The position numbers and the translations under genes are program-made. A stretch of 64,000 nt of DNA from Bradyrhizobium viridifuturi (GTDB lineage Bacteria > Pseudomonadota > Alphaproteobacteria > Rhizobiales > Xanthobacteraceae): the NCBI RefSeq assembly GCF_001238275.1, contig NZ_LGTB01000012.1, positions 119,683-183,682 of the forward strand, in the 5' to 3' direction. The stretch's first letter is position 1. Each line of letters opens with the position of its first letter. Shown piece by piece: positions 57,669-64,000 of this stretch. Below the pieces are notes generated by a model that searched no databases, was not told the origin of the DNA, and saw only the letters and a program-made list of their open reading frames with translations.

Positions 57669-58670
57669 CTAGACCGCGACATCCACCACCACCTTGCCGG
57701 TCGCGGTCCGGTCCCGGATCGCGGCGTGCGCGTCGGCGATCGTCGCAAGCGTGAAGTGACGCGGATCGAGGCGGGGCACGATCTTGCCGTTTTCGACCAG
57801 CCGCGTCGCCTCGCGCAGAATCTCGCCGTGATGCACGCGGCCCTCGCCGGTCAGCAACGGTAGCAGCGTGAACACACCCGAATAGCTTGCGGCGCGAAAC
57901 GACAGCGGTGCCAGTGCGTGCGTACCCCAGCCGAGCGCGCTGACGACGTGGCCGAAGCGGCGCACCGCGTTGAAGGAAGCGTCGAGTGTCGCGCCGCCGA
58001 CCGTGTCGAACACGATGTCGAAGCCGCGGCCGTCCGTGTGGCGGGCGACGTATTCCTCGACGGTCGCGCTGGTGTAGTCGATCGGCGTTGCACCGAGACG
58101 TTCGATGAGCGGCAGGCTGTTTGCCGAGCCGGTGGCATAGGCGTCGGCACCGAAGGCGCGCGCGATCTGGATGGCGATATGGCCGACACCGCCGGCTCCG
58201 CCATGGATCAGAACTTTCTGGCCAGCGGCGACTTGCGCGCGATCGACCAGACCTTCCCACGCGGTGATGAAGATCAGCGGCAGTGCCGCGGCTTCGCGCA
58301 TAGAGAGATTGGAAGGCTTCGGCGCCAGCAGGTCGGCATCGACGGCCGCATAATCGGCAAGCGAACCCTGGAGCCCGCCGATGCCGCCGGTCATGCCGTA
58401 GACCTCGTCACCCCTGTGGAATCCTGTCACGCCGGGGCCGACAGCCTCGACCACGCCGCTGAGATCGATCCCGAGGATGGCAGGCAGCGGCTGCCGGGCA
58501 TGCGCGGCCTGACCTGCCGCAATCTTGAGATCGAGCGGATTCACACCACTCGCGTTGATGCGGACCAGCACCTGGCCGGGTCCCGCCTGCGGCCGCGCAA
58601 TGTTGGTCGGACGAAAGGGCGTGTTGGGGGCGTCGAGTATCGCGGCGCGCATCGAAGATTGGTCGGTCAT
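57669..58670 (-). CDS. MDR quinone oxidoreductase-like protein
   Basis: 333 residues: GroES-like INASGVNPLDLKIAAGQAAH, GIDLSGVVEAVGPGVTGF and the Rossmann part VLIHGGAGGVGHIAIQIARA with a later VFDTVGGATLDASF. Zinc-ligand Cys residues are absent, so it is in the NADPH:quinone reductase branch. ATG 58670 (TDQSSMRAAILDAPNTP) was chosen over 58709. Divergent from a LysR gene 98 bases away; the same pairing occurs at 3630-5623. Confidence 0.9.
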   Translation of the reverse strand: MTDQSSMRAAILDAPNTPFRPTNIARPQAGPGQVLVRINASGVNPLDLKIAAGQAAHARQPLPAILGIDLSGVVEAVGPGVTGFHRGDEVYGMTGGIGGLQGSLADYAAVDADLLAPKPSNLSMREAAALPLIFITAWEGLVDRAQVAAGQKVLIHGGAGGVGHIAIQIARAFGADAYATGSANSLPLIERLGATPIDYTSATVEEYVARHTDGRGFDIVFDTVGGATLDASFNAVRRFGHVVSALGWGTHALAPLSFRAASYSGVFTLLPLLTGEGRVHHGEILREATRLVENGKIVPRLDPRHFTLATIADAHAAIRDRTATGKVVVDVAV

Positions 58671-58746
58671 CTCGAACTCCTTGGTTGCGCTCAGATCTGA
58701 CGGCATCATGATTGTTTGAAAATAGACGATATTGTAGTCTGTCCAT

Positions 58747-58760
58747 TCATTCTTGAATGA
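58747..58760. promoter_or_regulatory. Candidate LysR operator palindrome
   Basis: TCATTCTTGAATGA, a perfect 6-base dyad with a TT centre, lies eight bases upstream of the lysR start. A second, looser AGAC/GTCT dyad is at 58724-58740. By position these could bind the adjacent LysR protein. Confidence 0.4.
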
Positions 58761-58768
58761 GATGGCCG

Positions 58769-59623
58769 ATGGAATGGAGCGATCTCAAAATATTCCTCGC
58801 TGTCGCGCGCGAAGGGACCCTTGGGTCGGCGGCGCGCAAGCTCGGGCAGAGTCAGCCGACGATGGGGCGGCGGCTCCGCGCGCTTGAGCACGCGCTCGGA
58901 CAGACGCTATTTCAGCGCACCGCGGGCGGCTTCGTACTGACCGACGAAGGCACCAGCGTGCTCGTCCATGCCGAACGTATGGAGGAGGAAGCCGACGCGC
59001 TGGCGCGCGAGGTCGCCGGACAGGATCGACAGCTCGATGGTCTGTTACGGATTTCATCGTCGGACTGGTTCGGCGCCCATCTCTTGACGCCGGTACTCGC
59101 CGAATTCGCCAGGCTTCAGCCACGCGTGGTGGTCGAGCTACTAACGGATGCGCGGCTGTACAGCCTGCCGCGCCGCGAGGCCGACATCGCATTCCGCATT
59201 ACACCGTTCGACGAGGCGGAGGTGATCTCGCGGCGGCTGATGCACATCGAATATGGCGTCTACGTGCGAGCCGACCGTTCATTCGCGCCGAAGCCGGGTG
59301 ATGGGCGCGGCACGCCGCTGATCACGATGGATACGGCGTTCGGCGGCATGCCCGATGCAGTGTGGCTGAAGAAGATGATGCCGAATGCTCACATCGTCTC
59401 ACGCAGCAACAATCGGGAGGTGCAGGCACGGATGTGTGCAGAGGGCGCCGGCATCGCCGTCTTGCCACGGCCGCTTGCGGATTCAATGATCGGATTGCGC
59501 CTGATCGATCTCGGCGCACCACCTCCGGGGCGCGACACCTTTGTCGGCTATCATCGCGACCTGAAGCGGCTCGCACGCCTGCGTGCGTTGCTCGATCTCC
59601 TGATCGAGCGGCTTGCGAACTGA
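58769..59623 (+). CDS. LysR-family transcriptional regulator
   Basis: 284 residues: helix-turn-helix from WSDLKIFLAVAREGTLGSAARKLGQSQPTMGRRLRALEHALGQ, then TAGGFVLTDEG and an effector domain with LLRISSSDWFGAHLL. Normal length. It is divergent from the MDR gene and presumably regulates it. Start ATG 58769 fits the HTH start. Confidence 0.94.
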   Translation: MEWSDLKIFLAVAREGTLGSAARKLGQSQPTMGRRLRALEHALGQTLFQRTAGGFVLTDEGTSVLVHAERMEEEADALAREVAGQDRQLDGLLRISSSDWFGAHLLTPVLAEFARLQPRVVVELLTDARLYSLPRREADIAFRITPFDEAEVISRRLMHIEYGVYVRADRSFAPKPGDGRGTPLITMDTAFGGMPDAVWLKKMMPNAHIVSRSNNREVQARMCAEGAGIAVLPRPLADSMIGLRLIDLGAPPPGRDTFVGYHRDLKRLARLRALLDLLIERLAN

Positions 59624-59626
59624 CGG

Positions 59627-59679
59627 GAGCATGATCCGGAAAAGTGCGAAGCGGTATCCGACAAGGTGATGCCGAAACA
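59627..59679. repeat. TCGGAAAACCG palindromic repeat, copy 4 (opposite orientation)
   Basis: GAGCATGATCCGGAAAAGTGCG followed by AAGCGGTATCCGACAAGGTGATGC; a diverged copy, with a T in place of the TTT of copy 3. Located between the LysR gene and the receptor gene. Confidence 0.7.
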
Positions 59680-59708
59680 GGAATCCAAAGCGCGATGACC
59701 GATCGCGC

Positions 59709-61790
59709 TTACGCCGCCCGCACGTCTGACAGGAAGCGGTTGACCTGGCCGGCGAGGTCCTTCGACTGCGTCGAGAGCTGTTCGGCGGCACCCAGCACCT
59801 GGGTTGCCGCCGCGCCGGTATCGTCGGCGGCGCGCTGCACGCCGGAGATATTGGAGTTGACCTCCTGGGTGCCGCGTGCGGCTTCCTGCACGCTGCGCGA
59901 GATCTCCTTGGTCGCCGAGCCCTGTTCCTCGATCGCGGCGGCAATCGCGGTGCCGATCTGGTCGATCTCGGTGATGACGTCGACGACGCTCCTGATCGCG
60001 GTCACGGTCTCGTCGCTCGCGGTCTGGATCGCGGTGATCTGTTCGGAAATCTCGGTGGTGGCCTTGGCGGTCTGGCCGGCCAGCGATTTCACCTCCGAGG
60101 CGACCACGGCAAAGCCGCGGCCGGCCTCGCCGGCGCGAGCTGCCTCGATGGTGGCGTTGAGCGCGAGCAGATTGGTCTGCGCCGCGATGCTTTGGATCAG
60201 CGTCACGACGTCGCCGATCTTCTGCGCGCCCTCGGCCAGCGAGCGCGCGGTGTCGCCGGTGCGGCGGGCATGGTCGACTGCACGCGCGGCGATCTCGGTC
60301 GAGGTCGCGACCTGCCGGGCGATCTCCGAGATCGACGAGGTCAGTTCCTCGGTCGCACTCGCCACCGTCTGCACGTTGGTCGAAGTCTGATCCGAAGCAG
60401 CCGCGACGACCGAGGCCTGGCGGTTGGTGGCCGCGGCGGTCGCCGACATCGATTGCGCGGTGTCTTCCATGACCGATGAGGCCGCGGACAATCCGCCGAC
60501 CAGTTCGGTGACCTTGGCTTCGAAGGCACGGGTGAGATCGTCGAGCACCCGGGCGCGCCGCATCTTGACGTCGTTCTCCGCTTCCTTCTCGGTCGCGAGG
60601 CGGTCGGCCTCGATCCGGTTGTCCTTGAACACCTGCACGGCGGCGGCCATCGCGCCGATCTCGTCGTTGCGCGCGGCGCCCGGGATCGTTTCGGCGACCT
60701 CGCCCGCGGCGAGCCGCGACATCCGGCCGGTGAGGGCGGCGATCGGGTTGAGGATGCGGCGGCGGACCACGACGATGAGGCCGGCGCTGACGGCGCTGAC
60801 GGCGAGCAGGCCGATCAACGCAATCACGAAGCTGAAGCGCGCCGCCGAATAGGCGCTGGCGAGCACCTGCTCGGCGTTCTCGTAGAACGCGTCGCGCACG
60901 GTGATGATGGCGGCGAGGCCGATCTGCGATTCCGGATAGTAGGTGTCGAGATCCTGCTCGTACTTGCCGGTCACGGCGCCTTCCTTGGCGAGCTTCAGCG
61001 CCTTGCCGAAGCGCTCGACATAGTCGGCCTGCATCTTGCCGAGCGCAGTCATGACGTTCGCGGGCGTCGCCGGATTGTTGCGGAGCTCCTGCAAGGTCGA
61101 AAGGATCTGCTCGGTGCGGCCGGTCGAGCGATAGAGTTCCATCTTCTCCGGTTCGGTCGCGACGCGCTTGGCGCCGACCAGCGCCTTATGCAGGCTGGCG
61201 TTGAGGCCGCCGGTGTCGCGCAGCATCCAGGCAACGTTGGCGTAGCTGGCCTGGCGGTAGGCGTTGCCGTCGAGGCCGGCGAGGCGGCGCACCTGCTCGT
61301 CGAGCAGCGTGGTGACGCCGGCATTGAACACTGAATTGTCGGCGACGATCTTGCCGGCGGCGGCGCGGCGGACATCAGCCGGTCCGGCAATTGCAGCGGC
61401 GATGGCGTCGCGCAGCCCGGCAAACTTCACCTTCAGCGCGTCGATCTCCCGCGCGACGGCCTCGCCATCGTCGAGTGATCCCGGCAGGGTGGCGCGCACC
61501 TGGTTGACCTTGGCGAGCGCGCCGTCAGTCAGCTGACGCTGACGGTCGAGCTCGGCGATCTGCTTCGGATCGATCGTGGCGCCCCCAAGCAGCAGGTTGG
61601 TGGCGTAGCCACGCTCGGGGTTCATGTAGCGCGGGATATCGCCGACGGCGCGGACGATCTCGAGCCGGCTCTGCGCGGTCGAGACCTTGTCCATGGTCTG
61701 ATACTTGGTGACCGCGACGTATGCCGCGAGGCCGCCGCCGACCGCGGACAACGAGACGATCGCGGCGGTCAGGAGAGTACCGATTTTCAT
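59709..61790 (-). CDS. Methyl-accepting chemotaxis protein
   Basis: 693 residues. TM1 near the N terminus ([20 protein letters not shown]), a long periplasmic sensor helix bundle of about 290 residues, TM2 ([22 protein letters not shown]), a HAMP domain ([21 protein letters not shown]...[17 protein letters not shown]) and a signalling domain with the hairpin tip [40 protein letters not shown]. Start ATG 61790 begins the leader; an upstream ATG at 61832 adds 14 non-leader residues. The signal sensed is unknown. No che genes in the window. Confidence 0.93.
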   Translation of the reverse strand: MKIGTLLTAAIVSLSAVGGGLAAYVAVTKYQTMDKVSTAQSRLEIVRAVGDIPRYMNPERGYATNLLLGGATIDPKQIAELDRQRQLTDGALAKVNQVRATLPGSLDDGEAVAREIDALKVKFAGLRDAIAAAIAGPADVRRAAAGKIVADNSVFNAGVTTLLDEQVRRLAGLDGNAYRQASYANVAWMLRDTGGLNASLHKALVGAKRVATEPEKMELYRSTGRTEQILSTLQELRNNPATPANVMTALGKMQADYVERFGKALKLAKEGAVTGKYEQDLDTYYPESQIGLAAIITVRDAFYENAEQVLASAYSAARFSFVIALIGLLAVSAVSAGLIVVVRRRILNPIAALTGRMSRLAAGEVAETIPGAARNDEIGAMAAAVQVFKDNRIEADRLATEKEAENDVKMRRARVLDDLTRAFEAKVTELVGGLSAASSVMEDTAQSMSATAAATNRQASVVAAASDQTSTNVQTVASATEELTSSISEIARQVATSTEIAARAVDHARRTGDTARSLAEGAQKIGDVVTLIQSIAAQTNLLALNATIEAARAGEAGRGFAVVASEVKSLAGQTAKATTEISEQITAIQTASDETVTAIRSVVDVITEIDQIGTAIAAAIEEQGSATKEISRSVQEAARGTQEVNSNISGVQRAADDTGAAATQVLGAAEQLSTQSKDLAGQVNRFLSDVRAA

Positions 61791-61947
61791 GGGATGCGCG
61801 CCATTTCTTGACGGGGAGAGGAGAGGCCTCAACCGTACCGGGTGCGCATTAACCCAGGGTTTATGATACGGGACCCGTGGGGGTCCCGCTCATTCGTATG
61901 ATCCGAAAGTCGAAGGCGCCGCGTCGCTCAGCAGCGCGGCGTGACGA

Positions 61948-62199
61948 TCAGTGCTCGTCGCCGTCAGCGCCCTTGGTCGCGGCGCGGTGCTGCGTGGCGC
62001 CGCCCGCGCCCGCTTCGCCGCAGGGAAGCTGGTTCCAGGTCCCGTCGGCGGCCTGCTGGTAGGCCTGGCAGCCGACCGAAGTGGTGGCGGTGGATTTCTC
62101 TTCGGCTTTCTGCCGCTCAGCACTCTTCGCCAGCGCCGGCGTAGCCACGGCGGCGATGGCCGCGAGCGAACCTGCGAAAACCAGCTTTGCGATCCGCAT
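61948..62199 (-). CDS. Small exported protein, 83 residues
   Basis: A signal peptide (RIAKLVFAGSLAAIAAVATPALA) then a charged mature peptide with SVGCQAYQQAADGTWNQLPCGE, a two-Cys motif suggesting one disulphide. Start ATG 62199 (an upstream ATG at 62229 is less likely). Family not recognised. Confidence 0.75.
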   Translation of the reverse strand: MRIAKLVFAGSLAAIAAVATPALAKSAERQKAEEKSTATTSVGCQAYQQAADGTWNQLPCGEAGAGGATQHRAATKGADGDEH

Positions 62200-62410
62200 G
62201 TCGGGTTCTCCTTCTCGAAGCAAATCCATATCGAGAAAAGAAATCTGGCGATTTTTGGCCGGGGCGGGGGACCTGCGACGAATTGCTTAATGCCGGGAAA
62301 AGCCGGCCGGATCGGCGTTAACTTCTGCCTGGCGGCGCGCCGCAATGGAGCGGGGCGATTGATGCGGGCAGCGCGACGGTGTCGCGGCTGCGTGCTACGA
62401 TGATCGCATC

Positions 62411-63001
62411 ATGACCCATCGCATTCTCGTTCTCTACGGCTCCTATCGCTCGGATCGCATGGGCATCCGGCTGGCCCACTTCGTCATCGACGGCCTTCGC
62501 GGGCGCGGCGACGACGTCGAGCTGATCGACGCCAAGGAGGTCGGCCTGCCGATGCTCGACCGCATGTACAAGGAGCATCCCAAGGGGCAGGCGCCGGCCG
62601 TGCTGGAAACGCTCGCCGGCAAGATCCGCGACGCCGACGGCTTCCTGTTCGTTACCGGTGAGTACAATTGGGGCATGCAGCCCGGGCTGAAGAACCTGAC
62701 CGATCATTTCCTTGAGGAATGGTTCTGGCGTCCGGCGGCGATCGCAAGCTATTCGGCCGGGCGGTTCGCCGGGGCGCGCGCCGCCACCGCCTGGCACGGC
62801 ACGCTCTCGGAGATGGGCATGGTGGTGGTGTCGAGCACGATCAGCGCGGGGCCGATCGCGCAGACGCTGTCGGCCGAAGGCAAGCCGATCGGCGAGGGCG
62901 GCAAGGCGCTCGAGCGCGCCTTTCCACGCTTCGCCGACGACTTCACCTGGTGGATCGAAGCCGCCAAGGCACAGCGCGCGCGCAAGGCACCGCCATACTG
63001 A
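62411..63001 (+). CDS. NADPH-dependent FMN reductase
   Basis: 196 residues with the flavodoxin-like fold of the NADPH:FMN reductase family: ILVLYGSYRSDRMGIRLAHFV, LFVTGEYNWGMQPGLKNLTDH (the phosphate and isoalloxazine loops) and VVSSTISAGPIAQTL. It reduces FMN or quinones with NADPH. ATG 62411. Upstream of an SDR gene on the same strand (32 bases), so likely cotranscribed. Confidence 0.92.
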   Translation: MTHRILVLYGSYRSDRMGIRLAHFVIDGLRGRGDDVELIDAKEVGLPMLDRMYKEHPKGQAPAVLETLAGKIRDADGFLFVTGEYNWGMQPGLKNLTDHFLEEWFWRPAAIASYSAGRFAGARAATAWHGTLSEMGMVVVSSTISAGPIAQTLSAEGKPIGEGGKALERAFPRFADDFTWWIEAAKAQRARKAPPY

Positions 63002-63033
63002 GGCAGGTCTGCAAGTCCGGGAGCTGAGGAACC

Positions 63034-63816
63034 ATGAGCCTCTTCACATCGCCGTTCGATCCCGCGCGCGAGGCAGCTTTGGTGACCGGCGCAGGCAATG
63101 GCATCGGCCGCGCCATCGCGCAGGCCCTGGTCGGCGAGGGTGTGCGCACCGTGTTCGCCGATCTGCATGAGGACAGGGTTCTGGCCGCGATCAAGGCCGC
63201 CCCACGTCCGGAGCTGGCGCTGCCCTGGGTCGGCGATCTTGCGCAGCGTAAGGCGTGCGATGCCCTGCTGGCACATGCGCAAGCTTCACTCGGGCAGGTG
63301 ACGCACTTCGTCCATAGCGCCTCGCCGCCGCGCCGCGAGGCCGATCATGCGATGGCGGTCGACGACGAGACCTGGCGGCAGATGCACGCGGTCAATCTCG
63401 ATGCGGGCTTTCATCTGTCGCGCGAACTGGCGCGCAGACTGATCGCGGCGAAGACGCCGGGCTCGTTCCTGTTGCTCACCTCGCTGCATGCCGGCACGCC
63501 GCGCAACTTGCCGCATTACTCGACGGCGAAGGCCGGCATGGCGATGCTGGTGAAGGAGCTCGCCAAGAGCTGGGGCCGCCACGGCATCCGCGTCAATGCG
63601 CTGGTGCCCGGGGCGATCGCGGCCGGCGGCTTCGTCGCCGATCCCGCGCTGGCAAAGCACATCCCGCTTGGCCGGCTCGGCCAGGCGGAGGATCTTGCGC
63701 CGCTGGCGGTCGCCGTGCTGTCGCACAAGATCTCCGGCTATGTCACCGGCGCATCGATCGTGGTCGACGGCGGATTGTCGTTGACCAACTGGTTCGCGCC
63801 GCCGGAGCTCGATTGA
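63034..63816 (+). CDS. SDR family oxidoreductase
   Basis: 260 residues of a classical SDR: TGAGNGIGRAIAQALV (TGxxxGxG), HFVHSASPP in place of NNAG, LLLTSLHAG, and catalytic YSTAKAGMAMLVKELA (Y-x-x-x-K). C-terminal RVNALVPGAIAAGGFVADP and SGYVTGASIVVDGGLSL. Probably NAD(P)-dependent alcohol/ketone oxidoreductase; substrate unknown. Start ATG 63034. Confidence 0.93.
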   Translation: MSLFTSPFDPAREAALVTGAGNGIGRAIAQALVGEGVRTVFADLHEDRVLAAIKAAPRPELALPWVGDLAQRKACDALLAHAQASLGQVTHFVHSASPPRREADHAMAVDDETWRQMHAVNLDAGFHLSRELARRLIAAKTPGSFLLLTSLHAGTPRNLPHYSTAKAGMAMLVKELAKSWGRHGIRVNALVPGAIAAGGFVADPALAKHIPLGRLGQAEDLAPLAVAVLSHKISGYVTGASIVVDGGLSLTNWFAPPELD

Positions 63817-63822
63817 GGATTC

Positions 63823-63879
63823 TTGTTTGACGCGTTTTCTTCACGCGAACCGGTGCCCACTTCGCTCGAAAACGCTTTC
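63823..63879. repeat. Interspersed palindrome (GACGCGTTTTCTTCACGCG type)
   Basis: TTGTTTGACGCGTTTTCTTCACGCGAACCGG then TCGCTCGAAAACGCTTTC; arms GCGTTTTC/GAAAACGC. A different palindrome family from the TCGGAAAACCG repeats. It lies between convergent genes at the end of the window. Confidence 0.65.
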
Positions 63880-63881
63880 TA

Positions 63882-64000
63882 TTACTTGGTCCTGATGTAG
63901 CCTGCGAGCCGCGTCTTCTGGTCCTGGCACCAGGTCGTCATGCTGCCGGCGCGGCGCTGATCGAGATCGGTGGTCTGGGTTGCGATCGCAACTTCGGTCA
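63882..64000 (-). CDS. C-terminal end of an unknown protein, cut by window edge
   Basis: The last 39 residues of a minus-strand gene whose start lies past the window end: TEVAIATQTTDLDQRRAGSM then TTWCQDQKTRLAGYIRTK, followed by TAA and another stop. It is hydrophilic with one Cys. No family can be named from this fragment. Confidence 0.6.
   Translation of the reverse strand, partial: TEVAIATQTTDLDQRRAGSMTTWCQDQKTRLAGYIRTK

Overview
This 64 kb window is high-GC alphaproteobacterial chromosome, most probably Bradyrhizobium or a close relative. The pointers are a type II glutamine synthetase (glnII) with a divergent DUF2735/GstI-type small protein, several copies of two interspersed palindromic repeat families that I associate with Bradyrhizobium, DUF2336/PilZ and DUF2161 proteins, and dense short operons on both strands. 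I see no rRNA, tRNA, phage, IS element or CRISPR array. It reads as ordinary core and accessory housekeeping sequence.

Layout. 0-9 kb: end of a GNAT-like gene, a chrA/acyltransferase pair, a LysR regulator divergent from a medium-chain oxidoreductase (MDR), selO and aspS. 9-21.7 kb: a large exported protein, maeB, DoxX, and a run of envelope genes (polysaccharide deacetylase, glutathione peroxidase, L,D-transpeptidase, CreA) with several small secreted or membrane proteins. 21.7-30.6 kb: a MocR regulator divergent from a PNPOx-like gene, an M20 peptidase, the tryptophan-to-anthranilate operon kynB-kynA-kynU, a BtuF-like binding protein, a thioesterase and a GNAT. 30.6-37.5 kb: small conserved genes, a DUF2161 nuclease-like protein, a single-domain GrlR-like protein, SDR, SGNH hydrolase, tyrosine phosphatase, a lysozyme-inhibitor-like protein, then gstI/glnII with a clear sigma-54 promoter. 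37.6-48.6 kb: a double-domain GrlR-like protein, a solute-binding domain protein, Sel1 repeats, an exported molybdenum hydroxylase with its 2Fe-2S subunit and a diheme cytochrome, a second double-domain GrlR-like protein, a YdcZ transporter and an ABC-F ATPase. 48.6-64 kb: hexapeptide acetyltransferase, hydrolases, DUF2336-PilZ, AraC, a second PilZ, PsiF repeats, nitroreductase, acyl-CoA dehydrogenase, a second LysR/MDR divergent pair, a chemotaxis receptor, an FMN reductase and an SDR.

Two things stand out. First, eight otherwise well-conserved genes (selO, deacetylase, mocR, M20 peptidase, kynU, molybdoenzyme large subunit, dienelactone-type hydrolase, acyl-CoA dehydrogenase) are each broken by exactly one missing base, nearly always explainable as loss of one base from a two-base run. 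This looks more like consensus error than gene decay, and it changes how those genes should be annotated. Second, three GrlR-like genes lie within 14 kb, two of them tandem-domain versions about 234 residues long, with no GrlA partner or type III secretion genes nearby. The three share a G-(K/R/Q)-(M/I)-x-G-G-(N/D) signature and may be a poorly described regulator or ligand-binding family.
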